The notes: generated by a model from the sequence alone, not told the origin. A stretch of 50,192 nucleotides of DNA from an uncultured Fusobacteriaceae bacterium (GCA_947038515.1 CAMQWJ010000012.1:1-50192); one strand, 5' to 3'. Positions 23,918-32,260 are shown, counted from the stretch's first letter. Made by a program: numbers and translations.

Positions 23918-24700
23918 ATGAGAGATAAGATATCTATCAGAGAAGTAACAAAAAGTATGGGATTGACAACTAGGACGTTAAGATACTATGAAGAAATAGG
24001 AATTATAGAGTCGATTCAAACAGGGCGTGGAAATAGAAGTTATGATAAAAAAGCTATAGAAAAATTAGTTTATTTAGATGAATTAAAGAATAAAGGGTGT
24101 AGTTTAAAAGAAATAGAAGACTTTATGGGCGATAGATGTTGTAATCAAAAAAAAGAGTTGTTTGAAATAAGAATAAAAGAAAATCAAAGAGAAATAGAGT
24201 ATTTAATATGGCAAAATAAAAAAATATTGGAAGAAATGGAAATAATAAAAAAACTGAATATTAATAATATTTCAATGGAGATTCAAGAGTTAGAAGCAGA
24301 GTATTTTTTTAAAACTAATGAAAAGTTAGAAATTAAAAGAGATAATAAGGTTGAAAAAATTTGGAATAATGAAGATTATGATATAAAGGAAGAAAAAATT
24401 TATTGTTTAAATGAAAAAAATTTATTTGATAAAAATTATAGTCAATATGATTTTTATTTATCAAATAAAAATAAAGATTATAATTATGAAATTCCAAAAG
24501 GTGAATATCTTGTAGTTTATTCAAGAGAAGGAATTGAAAAACAGGATGAACTCTTTAAAAAAATACTTGAATATATAGATGAAAATAAATTAGTAACAGA
24601 AGGAAATCTATATATTTGGAATAAATTTAGAATATTTTGTAAGAAAGAAAAAAAAATTGTATTGATAACTAAGAATATCATTAAATTAAAAAAAAATTAA
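23918..24700 (+). CDS. MerR-family transcriptional regulator
   Basis: A 260-residue regulator. Residues 6-75 are the MerR winged helix: SIREVTKSMGLTTRTLRYYEEIGI, followed by the wing with GRGNRSYD and LVYLDELKNKGCSLKEIEDFM. A coiled segment (about 90-125) leads to a C-terminal ligand or effector domain of about 130 residues, rich in Lys and Glu, which may be GyrI-like but is not clearly recognisable. A Cys pair (CC, about residue 70) follows the wing. TAGGAG precedes the ATG. No terminator separates it from the upstream permease. The dyad at 24762-24790 over the next promoter is a likely target. Confidence 0.88.
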   Translation: MRDKISIREVTKSMGLTTRTLRYYEEIGIIESIQTGRGNRSYDKKAIEKLVYLDELKNKGCSLKEIEDFMGDRCCNQKKELFEIRIKENQREIEYLIWQNKKILEEMEIIKKLNINNISMEIQELEAEYFFKTNEKLEIKRDNKVEKIWNNEDYDIKEEKIYCLNEKNLFDKNYSQYDFYLSNKNKDYNYEIPKGEYLVVYSREGIEKQDELFKKILEYIDENKLVTEGNLYIWNKFRIFCKKEKKIVLITKNIIKLKKN

Positions 24701-24721
24701 TGGAAAGATTAATAAAAAGTC

Positions 24722-24750
24722 AAAAAAGAGCATTTTTTATGCTTTTTTTT
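24722..24750 (+). terminator. Intrinsic terminator after merR-type gene
   Basis: GCAT (24730-24733), T5 loop, ATGC (24739-24742), extended by an A-tract/T-tract stem including one G-U pair, ending in T8. It is the first terminator-like structure seen downstream of the cobalamin operon. Confidence 0.75.
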
Positions 24751-24761
24751 ATATGTTTCGC

Positions 24762-24790
24762 ATTAATATTGACTTTACGTAAATATTAAT
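24762..24790. promoter_or_regulatory. Dyad operator candidate over the DMT-transporter promoter
   Basis: ATTAATATT (24762-24770), 11 bases, AATATTAAT (24782-24790): a perfect 9-bp inverted repeat that covers the -35 box and most of the spacer of the promoter at 24769-24798. Its placement between the promoter boxes is the usual one for MerR-family regulators. Confidence 0.65.
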
Positions 24791-24798
24791 GTTATATT
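24769..24798 (+). promoter_or_regulatory. Promoter of DMT transporter / oxidoreductase genes
   Basis: TTGACT (24769-24774) and TTATAT or TATATT (24792-24798), spacer 17 or 18 bp. It follows the terminator of the regulator gene. Confidence 0.7.
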
Positions 24799-24824
24799 AA
24801 AAGAAATAAAAAAAAGGAGTTTAT

Positions 24825-25820
24825 ATGGAATCAAAGTTAAAAAAAGGATTATTATTTGGAGGACTTGTAGGTTTTGCATGGGGATTAGATACTGTTTTAA
24901 TGGGACTTGTAGGGCAAACTGAAATATTAAGAAACTCACCATCTGGAGTTCTAGTTTCAGCATTTTTACATGATAGTTTTTGTTTTTTTTGGCTAGTGTT
25001 GGCTATGTTTTTTAAGAAAGAACTAATAGGAGCTTTTCAGTTATTAAAAACAAAAAAAGGAAAAGCTATTTGTCTTGCTGCACTAGTTGGGGCTCCAATA
25101 GGAATGAGTGGATATGTTATGGGGATAAAATATGCAGCTCCTGCATATGCCTCTAGTATTTCTGTTATTTATCCTGGGGTAGGGGCAATTTTATCTTACT
25201 TTATTTTAAAAGAAAAAATATCAAAGCGAGCGATGTTTGGAATAGGTATAAGTTTATTAGGATCTGTAGCTTTAGGATACTCAAAAGTTAATATTGCTGA
25301 ATATCCTCATTTCTATAAAGGGATAGCTTTTACTTGCTTGGCTGTTCTAGGTTGGGCATTGGAAGGAGTTATAGTTGGATATGCTATGAAAAAAATAAAA
25401 AATGAAGACAATATCAAGTCGACTCCTCAACAATTTTTGACACTCCGATACTTAACATCTTTTGTGTGTTATGCACTAATTGTAATACCTTTTGTTAGTG
25501 GTTATGGAACAGTTGGAAAACTAATTAAGTCATATGAAATTTTTTATTTTGCAGGGATAGCTATTTTAGGAGCGATTACTTATTTGTCTTGGTATAAGGC
25601 AGTAGATCATATTGGTGCTGCAATGGGAACAGCTCTTAATAGTACGGCAGCATTCTGGGCAATAATTTTCAGTTTTTTAATTTTAGGAACACCAATTACA
25701 ACATATTTAATGGTTTGTGGACTGGTAATTATTTTAGGAGTATTTATTTTTGCTGTGGATATTGGAGAAATTATTGATAAAATTAAAATGAAAAAAATAA
25801 AAAAGGCAAGTGAGAAATAA
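24825..25820 (+). CDS. DMT-superfamily transporter (two EamA domains)
   Basis: A 331-residue membrane protein with about ten transmembrane segments in two EamA halves. The first half ends in YAAPAYASSISVIYPGVGAILSYF, the second in DHIGAAMGTALNSTAAFWAIIFS, both with the usual family layout; a charged Lys-rich tail is cytoplasmic. Members export or import amino acids, nucleosides or other metabolites; the substrate is unknown here. AAAAGGAG precedes the ATG. The stop codon nearly touches the following oxidoreductase gene, so the two are probably cotranscribed. Confidence 0.88.
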   Translation: MESKLKKGLLFGGLVGFAWGLDTVLMGLVGQTEILRNSPSGVLVSAFLHDSFCFFWLVLAMFFKKELIGAFQLLKTKKGKAICLAALVGAPIGMSGYVMGIKYAAPAYASSISVIYPGVGAILSYFILKEKISKRAMFGIGISLLGSVALGYSKVNIAEYPHFYKGIAFTCLAVLGWALEGVIVGYAMKKIKNEDNIKSTPQQFLTLRYLTSFVCYALIVIPFVSGYGTVGKLIKSYEIFYFAGIAILGAITYLSWYKAVDHIGAAMGTALNSTAAFWAIIFSFLILGTPITTYLMVCGLVIILGVFIFAVDIGEIIDKIKMKKIKKASEK

Positions 25821-25821
25821 A

Positions 25822-28407
25822 ATGTTAAATAATAAAACAATTGATAATATGAAAGAGATAGTAGAAAAATGTATGGGAGAAGCAACCGAGGCTTGCCAAA
25901 CAAGTTGTCCTATGAATACAGATGTAAAAAAATATATAAGACTAATTAGAGAAGGAAAAGAAGAAGAGTCTTTAGAAGTTATCCGTGAAAAATTATTTAT
26001 ACCAAGAATTCTTGGTAGAGTATGTGCTCACCCTTGTGAAAATGCTTGTAGACGAGGAGATGAGGATAAATCTCTTTCTATTGCTAATTTAAAAAGGTAT
26101 GTTGCAGATAATTTTGATTCCCCTGAGAAATGGGATCTATCAAAATTAGAATTAAATGGAAAAAAAGTTGGAATTGTTGGAGCAGGACCAGCAGGAGTTC
26201 AAGCAGCAATTGACTTAACTAGGAAAGGCTATTTGGTTACTATTTTCGAAAAAGAAAAAGAAATTGGTGGAATGTTAAGAGTTGGAATTCCAGAATATAG
26301 ACTTCCAAATGAAATAGTTGATTCAGAGTTTTCTATAATAGAAAAATTAGGTGTAATAATTAAATTAGGAGTCCAAATAGGAAAAGATATTTCTATTGAA
26401 GAATTACAATCAAGCTTTGATGCTGTTATTATAGCTATTGGGAAGCAAATAGGATATATAGATAATGCATTGGAAAATGTAGGCTCAAAGGGAATATTCT
26501 CAGCTGTAGATTTTCTGAAAGAGGTTTCACAAACTAGAGATTTTAAAGAGATGGGAGAAAATGCTATAACTATAGGTGGCGGAGATGTAGCAATGGATTG
26601 TGCCAGAACAGCTATAAGGTTAAAAAAAGTTAAAAAATCTTATTTGTTAGCCTTGGAAAAAGATATTGCTTCCTTAACTGCAAGTAACTCTGAAATTGAA
26701 AATGCCTTAGAGGAAGGGGTTGAATTTATTTTATCCTCAGGAATAAAAAGAATAGAAAAAGATTTAATAGGAAGAATAAAATCTATCACAATTAAAAAAT
26801 GTATAAAACTATTTGATGAGAATGGTTGTTTTAATCCGCAATTTGATGAAACGATAGAAAAAAAAGTGGATATTGACACTTTAATATTTGCTATTGGTCA
26901 AAAGATAGATTTTTCAATAGATAAAAATAACTTATTGAGGAAAGGCGAGGAAAAAGGATTTAATTTTGATGAATTAACTCTTCAGTCCAACTATGAAAAA
27001 AATGTTTTCTTTGCAGGAGATTGTTCAAATTCATGTATAGTGATTCAGGCTATGGCAACAGGTCAACGGGCAGCAAAAACAGTAGATAGATTTTTAAAAA
27101 AAATAGATTTGAAAAAAGGAAGAAAATTAGAAGAGGAGGGAGGCATAGCAAGTACAAACCTCTATATTCCTAAAAAATATCTTCCTTTTGAGTGGGATTT
27201 ACCTGAAAAAATTAATAGGAATAAAAGTTTTACAATTCTAATAGAAGAAAGAAAAAATAATTTTAAAGAAGTTGAACTTACATTTTCAAAAGAACAAGCT
27301 TTGAAAGAATCAAATAGATGTTTAGAGTGTGAATGTAAGCTCTGTATGAAAGAATGTTTAATGTTACCAGAATTTACAACTTCACCTAAAAAATTATTTG
27401 AGAAATATTTGGGGGAAGGATATGAAAATATAGAAAAAAATATAGCATATTCTTGCAATGAATGTACACAATGTACAATAAAATGCCCTCATGATTTAAG
27501 GCTGGAAGATAATTTTAAAGAGATGAGAAAAGAATATGTTAAGTCTAATGATGGTTTATCTCCTTTTGAAGAACATATGGGGTTAGATGATGGACAAGAG
27601 TTAGAGTGCAGTAAAAAATATTCTATAACAGTTCCAGAAAAGATTAAAAAAACTAAGTATGTGCTAATACCAGGCTGTACTGTTTCAGCTTCTATGCCAA
27701 AAGCAATAGGTGATACATTACAACATATGAAAAAAGTTTTAGGAGATGAAAATGTAGCAGCTATTTTACAATGCTGTGCAAGACCTACTGAAATAATAGG
27801 AGAAACAGCTTTGTTTGAAGAAAGATATTCTCGAGTACAAGAAGAAATCGAAAAATTGGATGCTGATATTATAGTTACTTTATGTCCCTCTTGTTTTAAT
27901 ACATATGAAAAATATTTAGGAAAAAAAGTAATTTCATATTGGGACCTAATGAAAGAAAAGATAGGAGTCCCGGAAAATCAAAAGGAGATTGGAAAAAATT
28001 CTGATGTTATTTTTAATATTCATGACTCATGTCCAACTAGAAATGTATCTTCTCATCACGATAGTGTGAGATGGATATTAAAAGAGCTTGGTTATGAAGT
28101 AGAAGAAATGAAAAATATAAGAGAAAATACAAGGTGTTGTGGTGTTGGGGGAATGTTAAGTTGTATTAATCCAGATTTATATAAAAAAATTGTGGATAGA
28201 AGAATAACTGATGCTACTCAAGAACACATAATTTCATATTGTGGGTCATGTAGAGGAAGTATGGAGTTAGGTGGACTTGATTCACTTCATATTTTACAAT
28301 TGATACATGAAAAATGTTATATGAAAAAAGATCAAATAAAAAGAAGTGAAAATTATGGCTTTAAAAATAGGTTAGAAACAAAGAAAATATTGAAAAAATT
28401 TTTATAA
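25822..28407 (+). CDS. Fused FAD/NAD(P) oxidoreductase with Fe-S and CCG domains
   Basis: An 861-residue cytoplasmic electron-transfer protein. The N-terminus is like the glutamate synthase small chain: Cys-rich segment CMGEATEACQTSCP and RVCAHPCENACRRG, FAD site GIVGAGPAGVQAA (about 112), second nucleotide site TIGGGDVAMDCARTA (about 246). A ferredoxin-like part with CLECECKLCMKEC and CNECTQCTIKCP (near 495-555) follows, then two CCG domains as in heterodisulfide reductase (CCARP, CPSCF, DSCPTRN, RCCGVGG, CGSCRGS). This matches the family called pyridine nucleotide-disulfide oxidoreductase/dicluster-binding protein; its electron partner is unknown. ATG 25822 is preferred; GTG at 25810, overlapping the previous stop, is possible. 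Confidence 0.88.
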   Translation: MLNNKTIDNMKEIVEKCMGEATEACQTSCPMNTDVKKYIRLIREGKEEESLEVIREKLFIPRILGRVCAHPCENACRRGDEDKSLSIANLKRYVADNFDSPEKWDLSKLELNGKKVGIVGAGPAGVQAAIDLTRKGYLVTIFEKEKEIGGMLRVGIPEYRLPNEIVDSEFSIIEKLGVIIKLGVQIGKDISIEELQSSFDAVIIAIGKQIGYIDNALENVGSKGIFSAVDFLKEVSQTRDFKEMGENAITIGGGDVAMDCARTAIRLKKVKKSYLLALEKDIASLTASNSEIENALEEGVEFILSSGIKRIEKDLIGRIKSITIKKCIKLFDENGCFNPQFDETIEKKVDIDTLIFAIGQKIDFSIDKNNLLRKGEEKGFNFDELTLQSNYEKNVFFAGDCSNSCIVIQAMATGQRAAKTVDRFLKKIDLKKGRKLEEEGGIASTNLYIPKKYLPFEWDLPEKINRNKSFTILIEERKNNFKEVELTFSKEQALKESNRCLECECKLCMKECLMLPEFTTSPKKLFEKYLGEGYENIEKNIAYSCNECTQCTIKCPHDLRLEDNFKEMRKEYVKSNDGLSPFEEHMGLDDGQELECSKKYSITVPEKIKKTKYVLIPGCTVSASMPKAIGDTLQHMKKVLGDENVAAILQCCARPTEIIGETALFEERYSRVQEEIEKLDADIIVTLCPSCFNTYEKYLGKKVISYWDLMKEKIGVPENQKEIGKNSDVIFNIHDSCPTRNVSSHHDSVRWILKELGYEVEEMKNIRENTRCCGVGGMLSCINPDLYKKIVDRRITDATQEHIISYCGSCRGSMELGGLDSLHILQLIHEKCYMKKDQIKRSENYGFKNRLETKKILKKFL

Positions 28408-28461
28408 GTTTAAGTGATTTTTAGAAAATATTTTAAATTTAATAGTATAAAGTATAGTAAG

Positions 28462-28511
28462 ATATGTTATTTTAATCTTTTTTAGATTTAAAGTAACATA
28501 TTTTTTTTTTG
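28462..28511 (+). terminator. Intrinsic terminator after the oxidoreductase gene
   Basis: ATATGTTATTTTAATCT and AGATTTAAAGTAACATAT form a long, slightly bulged stem around a T-rich loop, followed by ten T residues. Confidence 0.8.
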
Positions 28512-28601
28512 AAAAAATAAAAGCAATTTATATGATAAAAAAAGGAAGAATATTTGAAAAAAGAGCTATTTAGTATTTCACTATAAATAAATATTGTTTT
28601 A

Positions 28602-28610
28602 TGTTATAAT
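28602..28610 (+). promoter_or_regulatory. Extended -10 promoter of dapF
   Basis: TGTTATAAT (TGn plus TATAAT at 28605-28610). No good -35 at 17 bp, as is usual for extended -10 promoters. Confidence 0.5.
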
Positions 28611-28639
28611 AATTTAAATGTTTTTAGAGGAGGGTGTGG

Positions 28640-29455
28640 ATGAAATTTCAAAAATATCATGGTTTAGGAAATGACTTTATTATTCTTAATGCAAAAGAGG
28701 TGGAAACGACTAATTATAGCGAGTTAGCAATAAAAGTTTGTGATAGAAAAACTGGAATTGGTGCAGATGGACTTATTGTGATTTCCTTTGATGGTGAAAT
28801 TCCTAGAATGAATTTTTTTAATTGTGATGGAACTACTGATACCATGTGTGGAAATGGAATTAGATGTATGGCTTATTATTTAAAAAGAAATAAATTGATT
28901 TTAGAAGATAATTTTGAAATCAATACTTCAGCTGGAACTTTAATAATGGAAACTACAATGATAGATGGAAAGTTTTGGGTAAAAGTAAATATGGGGAAAC
29001 CTAATTTTTCACCTGATTCTATCCCTGCAATATCAGAAAATGAAATAGTTAATAGAACTCTTGAAATAGAAGGAAAATCTTATCTTTTCACTTCATTATT
29101 TATGGGGACAGCTCATACTGTTGTTTTTGTGGATAAAGTTTCTGATGAGTTAGCAGAAAAACTTGGACCTATATTCAATGATACTGCTCTTTTTCCAGAA
29201 GAAACAAATGTTAATTTTGTAGAAATAATTTCTAAAAACCATATAAAAATTAAAACTTTTGAAAGAGGAGTAGGTTTAACTTTGGCTTGTGGAACAGGAT
29301 CTTGTGCCTCTGTCATAGTGGGGAATCGCTTTGAATTACTAGAAAAAGAAGTTACTGTTTCACACTTTTTAGGAGATTTAAAGATAGGAATAAAAGATGA
29401 TATTTTTATGACAGGACCAAGTGTTTTTATAGCTCTAGGAGAATATGATGTTTAG
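28640..29455 (+). CDS. dapF: Diaminopimelate epimerase DapF
   Basis: DapF, 271 residues, converts LL- to meso-diaminopimelate for lysine and peptidoglycan synthesis. FQKYHGLGNDFI at the N-terminus, the first catalytic Cys in MCGNGIRC (C70) and the second in LACGTGSCAS (about residue 215) are present with normal spacing. ATG 28640 is chosen because GAGGAGGGT lies upstream; an in-frame GTG at 28634 is too close to it. The last codons overlap the next small ORF. Confidence 0.96.
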   Translation: MKFQKYHGLGNDFIILNAKEVETTNYSELAIKVCDRKTGIGADGLIVISFDGEIPRMNFFNCDGTTDTMCGNGIRCMAYYLKRNKLILEDNFEINTSAGTLIMETTMIDGKFWVKVNMGKPNFSPDSIPAISENEIVNRTLEIEGKSYLFTSLFMGTAHTVVFVDKVSDELAEKLGPIFNDTALFPEETNVNFVEIISKNHIKIKTFERGVGLTLACGTGSCASVIVGNRFELLEKEVTVSHFLGDLKIGIKDDIFMTGPSVFIALGEYDV

Positions 29456-29711
29456 ATTTATAAAAAATATTTTTTTGATTTTACTACCTTTCTATTTAAA
29501 TTGTGTTTTTTTTAATTATTTTTTTAAGATTCCACAAATTTTTCTTGTGGATCCACTATTAATAATTTCACATTTATCATCATTGATATACTCTAATTTT
29601 AATATTGAAAATCATTTGTATATATATATATTAACTATGGCAATATTGCTATTTCCATCTTATTTTTCTCTTTTCTTATCTTTAAGAATGAGAAAAAATA
29701 AGCAGAAATAG
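29445..29711 (+). CDS. Small hydrophobic membrane protein, unknown
   Basis: An 88-residue protein overlapping the dapF end by 11 bases (ATGATG start at 29445/29448). It contains two or three probable membrane segments (about 4-30, 35-50 and 60-82) and a Lys/Arg-rich tail, so the C-terminus is probably cytoplasmic. No family was recognised. The overlap with dapF, the hydrophobic pattern and its end just before the rpsT promoter support a real gene; composition is very AT-rich and chance cannot be excluded. Confidence 0.5.
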   Translation: MMFRFIKNIFLILLPFYLNCVFFNYFFKIPQIFLVDPLLIISHLSSLIYSNFNIENHLYIYILTMAILLFPSYFSLFLSLRMRKNKQK

Positions 29712-29760
29712 GATTTGTGGGTATTAGAATAAGAAATTTTATATTATAATTTAAGTTAGA

Positions 29761-29789
29761 TTGACATATTGTATTTTATATGTTATCAT
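29761..29789 (+). promoter_or_regulatory. Promoter of rpsT
   Basis: TTGACA (29761-29766), 17-bp spacer, TATCAT (29784-29789), 35 bases before the rpsT start. Confidence 0.8.
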
Positions 29790-29824
29790 AAAGAATAATT
29801 AATATGTTTTAGGAGGAATTTATA

Positions 29825-30085
29825 ATGGCACATACAGCATCATCAAAGAAAAGAATAATAGTTGCAGAAAGAAACAGAGAAAGAAATGTAGCAGTTAAAT
29901 CAAGAATTAAAACTATGGTAAAAAAGGTTTTAGTTGCTATTGAAGATACAAATGTTGAATTATCAACTTCTGCATTGTCAGTAGTTTATAAAGAGTTAGA
30001 CAAGGCTGTTTCTAAAGGTGTACTAAAAGCTAATACAGCTTCAAGAAAGAAAGCAAGACTAGCTGCAAGAGTTAACGCACTATAA
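29825..30085 (+). CDS. rpsT: 30S ribosomal protein S20
   Basis: S20, 86 residues, binds 16S rRNA in the body of the small subunit. MAHTASSKKRI, RNRERNVAVKSRIKTMVKKV and the C-terminal LDKAVSKGVLKANTASRKKARLAARVN (shortened) follow the family throughout. AGGAGGAA is eight bases from the ATG. It has its own promoter and terminator, so it is monocistronic. Confidence 0.97.
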   Translation: MAHTASSKKRIIVAERNRERNVAVKSRIKTMVKKVLVAIEDTNVELSTSALSVVYKELDKAVSKGVLKANTASRKKARLAARVNAL

Positions 30086-30100
30086 TTTTTGGATAATTTA

Positions 30101-30128
30101 AGGTAGACATAAGTCTGCCTTTTTATTA
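30101..30128 (+). terminator. rpsT terminator
   Basis: AGGTAGAC (30101-30108), loop ATAA, GTCTGCCT (30113-30120) followed by TTTTTATTATTTT. One G-U pair in the stem. Confidence 0.85.
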
Positions 30129-30142
30129 TTTTAAGGAGAACT

Positions 30143-30526
30143 ATGAAAAAAATATTTATTGTTTTAATTTTTATGTTGAGTATATCTATATTTCCTCAAG
30201 GATTAGATAGTGGATTAGACAGCAAAGAACAGGATAATATTCTTAATGGGAGAAAATTACATTTTTATAAAAATGGAAATTTGAAGTCAATAGAAAATTG
30301 GAAAAATGGAAGATTATCAGGGAAATTTACTATATATTTAGAGGATGGCACTAAAATAATTGAAAATAATTATTTGGATGGAAAAGATCATGGAACTTAT
30401 CTTATTTTTCATGAAAATGGTAACCCCTATATAAAAGGCTATTTTTCATATGGTACTCCTAAAAAAGTCTGGTCTTACTATGATAAAACAGGAAAGTTGA
30501 AAAGTCGACATACTCCCAATAGTTAG
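30143..30526 (+). CDS. Small secreted MORN2-repeat protein
   Basis: A 127-residue protein with a clear signal peptide (MKKIFIVLIFMLSISIFPQG, cleavage near residue 19) followed by three or four MORN2/YwqK-type units (HFYKNGNLKS, LEDGTKIIENNY, FHENGNPYIKGYF, YDKTGKLKS). It therefore acts outside the cytoplasm, probably in the periplasm or at the surface. No Cys follows the signal, so it is not a lipoprotein. It is a distant relative of the large repeat protein at the start of the window, but its units are irregular. AAGGAG precedes the ATG; it lies between the terminators of rpsT and its own, and is possibly expressed by readthrough. Confidence 0.8.
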   Translation: MKKIFIVLIFMLSISIFPQGLDSGLDSKEQDNILNGRKLHFYKNGNLKSIENWKNGRLSGKFTIYLEDGTKIIENNYLDGKDHGTYLIFHENGNPYIKGYFSYGTPKKVWSYYDKTGKLKSRHTPNS

Positions 30527-30543
30527 TCAAAGAATATAAAAAT

Positions 30544-30581
30544 AAAAGTGTTAGTACGAAAAGTACTAGCACTTTTATTTT
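30544..30581 (+). terminator. Terminator after small MORN2 gene
   Basis: AAAAGTGTTAGTAC (30544-30557), GAAA tetraloop, GTACTAGCACTTTT (30562-30575), then ATTTTTAT. One G-T/T mismatch-wobble position; the A-tract makes it work in both directions. Confidence 0.85.
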
Positions 30582-30601
30582 TATAAAATTGCACTATCTT
30601 T

Positions 30602-30630
30602 TTGACTTTTAAGTACTTTTGAAGTATAAT
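30602..30630 (+). promoter_or_regulatory. Promoter of adk
   Basis: TTGACT (30602-30607), 17-bp spacer, TATAAT (30625-30630). The start of transcription would lie near 30637, close to the Shine-Dalgarno. Confidence 0.8.
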
Positions 30631-30652
30631 TTATTAATAAAAAATAATAAAA

Positions 30653-30697
30653 AAGGAGGGTATGGAAAATAAGAATTATTAACCATACAAAACAAAA
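30653..30697 (+). promoter_or_regulatory. Bridged ribosome-binding site of adk (SD - hairpin - AUG)
   Basis: AAGGAGG (30653-30659) is 38 bases from the adk ATG (30698). GTATGG (30660-30665) pairs with CCATAC (30683-30688), and inside it AATAA (30668-30672) pairs with TTATT (30676-30680), with symmetric AA/AA internal loop and GAA triloop. The 9-base linker is AAAACAAAA. A six-codon ORF (ATG 30662 to TAA 30682) also starts right after the Shine-Dalgarno, as alternative. Confidence 0.6.
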
Positions 30698-31339
30698 ATG
30701 AATATAATGTTGTTTGGAGCACCAGGATCAGGAAAAGGAACACAAGCAAAACCAATAATGGAAAAGTATAATATACCTCAAATTTCAACTGGAGATATAT
30801 TGAGAAGTGCAATAGCAGAAAAAAGCCCTTTAGGATTAGAAGCTAAGAAAGTTATGGATTTAGGACAATTAGTTTCTGATGATATAATTATTGGGATAAT
30901 AAAAGAGAGATTAAAGCAAGATGATTGTAAAAAAGGTTTTATTTTAGATGGATTTCCAAGAACGATACCACAAGCTGAAGCTTTAGAAGTTATAATGAAA
31001 GAATTAGGAATTAAACTAGATAAAGTTATTTCTTTGAATGTTCCAGATAGTGCAATACTAGAAAGAATTACAGGAAGAAGAGTTTGTCCAAATGATGGAA
31101 CTTCTTATCATATAACTTTTAATCAACCTAAAGTAGAAGGGAAGTGTGATATATGTGGAACTGAATTAATATTAAGAAAAGATGATAATGCAGAAACAGT
31201 AGTAAGTAGACTAGAAGCATATCATAAGCAAACAGCACCATTATTTGATTTCTATAAAGAAAAAAATATACTTGTAGAAATAGATGGAATGGCAGGATTA
31301 GAAGAAGTTAAAAATCAAATCGTTAGAGTATTAGAGTAG
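30698..31339 (+). CDS. adk: Adenylate kinase
   Basis: Adk, 213 residues, interconverts ATP + AMP and 2 ADP in the cytoplasm. P-loop GAPGSGKGTQA (7-17), AMP-binding ISTGDILR, GFPRTIPQAEAL and the LID domain with zinc ligands CPNDG and CDICG (four Cys type, about 129-152) are present: the long, zinc-containing form. MNIMLFGAPG is the standard N-terminus, so the ATG at 30698 is firm despite lacking a nearby Shine-Dalgarno. Followed after 8 bases by map. Confidence 0.97.
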   Translation: MNIMLFGAPGSGKGTQAKPIMEKYNIPQISTGDILRSAIAEKSPLGLEAKKVMDLGQLVSDDIIIGIIKERLKQDDCKKGFILDGFPRTIPQAEALEVIMKELGIKLDKVISLNVPDSAILERITGRRVCPNDGTSYHITFNQPKVEGKCDICGTELILRKDDNAETVVSRLEAYHKQTAPLFDFYKEKNILVEIDGMAGLEEVKNQIVRVLE

Positions 31340-31347
31340 TTGATATA

Positions 31348-32118
31348 ATGATAATTCTAAAAAGTAAAGAGGAAATTGTAAAAATAAAAGAGGCTAATCA
31401 AATAATTGCAAGATTATATACAGAGATATTACCTCAATATATAAAACCGGGTATTTCAACGTTGGACCTAAATGATATAATTGAAAAATATGTAATAAGT
31501 CAGGGAGCAATCCCAGCTACTATTGGAGTAGGGGGGCCAAATAATCCTTATCCAGCAGGTTCTTGTATATCAATAAATGAGATGGTTGTTCATGGGATTC
31601 CTACAGAAAAAATCATATTAAATGAAGGTGATATAGTAAGTGTTGACGTAGTTACAAATCTTAATGGATATTTTGGAGATGCTGCTAAGACTTTTCCAGT
31701 TGGAAAAATAGATGAGGAAAGTGAAAGAATAATTAAAGTTGTGGAAGAAGCATTGAAAGTAGGAATCGCTACTGCAACACTGGGAACGAGAATAGGGGAT
31801 ATAGGTCATGCTATTCAGACTTATGTTGAAAGTCAAGGCTTTTCTGTAGTTCGAGACTATTCAGGACATGGGGTTGGAAAAGCAATGCATGAAGATCCTT
31901 GTGTACCAAATTTTGGTAGAAAAGGACGAGGAATAAAGCTAGAAGAAGGAATGGTAATAGCAATAGAACCCATGATAAATGTAGGGACTCATAATGTAGT
32001 TTTAGATAGAAACGACGGTTGGACAGTAAGAACAAAAGATGGGAAACGTTCAGCTCATTGTGAACATTCTATAGCAATTGTTGATGGTAAAACTATAGTT
32101 TTGAGTCAAATAGATTAA
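31348..32118 (+). CDS. map: Type I methionine aminopeptidase
   Basis: Map, 256 residues, removes the initiator Met from nascent proteins. The five metal ligands of the pita-bread fold are in VVTNLNGYFGDAAKTF with the preceding Asp (VSVDV and GDAA), DYSGHGVGKAMHEDP (His), AIEPMIN (Glu) and CEHSIA (Glu); VHGIPT carries the substrate His. Short spacing to adk and a weak Shine-Dalgarno suggest coupling. Confidence 0.97.
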   Translation: MIILKSKEEIVKIKEANQIIARLYTEILPQYIKPGISTLDLNDIIEKYVISQGAIPATIGVGGPNNPYPAGSCISINEMVVHGIPTEKIILNEGDIVSVDVVTNLNGYFGDAAKTFPVGKIDEESERIIKVVEEALKVGIATATLGTRIGDIGHAIQTYVESQGFSVVRDYSGHGVGKAMHEDPCVPNFGRKGRGIKLEEGMVIAIEPMINVGTHNVVLDRNDGWTVRTKDGKRSAHCEHSIAIVDGKTIVLSQID

Positions 32119-32200
32119 GAGATTAAGAGTCTATAAATAAGACAATTAAATTATTTAATTTGTGAATGAAAAAAGACTATATGAGCTTTATAAAAAATAA

Positions 32201-32229
32201 TAGACAAACTTTATTTTTTATGGTAAAAT
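32201..32229 (+). promoter_or_regulatory. Promoter before infA
   Basis: TAGACA (32201-32206), 17-bp spacer, TAAAAT (32224-32229). It may add transcripts for the downstream ribosomal genes. Confidence 0.6.
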
Positions 32230-32260
32230 AACCTGTAATTCTTGTTGATAGGAGGTAATA

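Noticed and set aside
24333-24524. Minus-strand frame in the regulator gene and other 60-110-codon antisense frames across the cobalamin operon
   Set aside because: AT-rich genome with long A-rich sense codons makes Phe/Leu/Tyr-rich antisense frames by chance; none has independent support.
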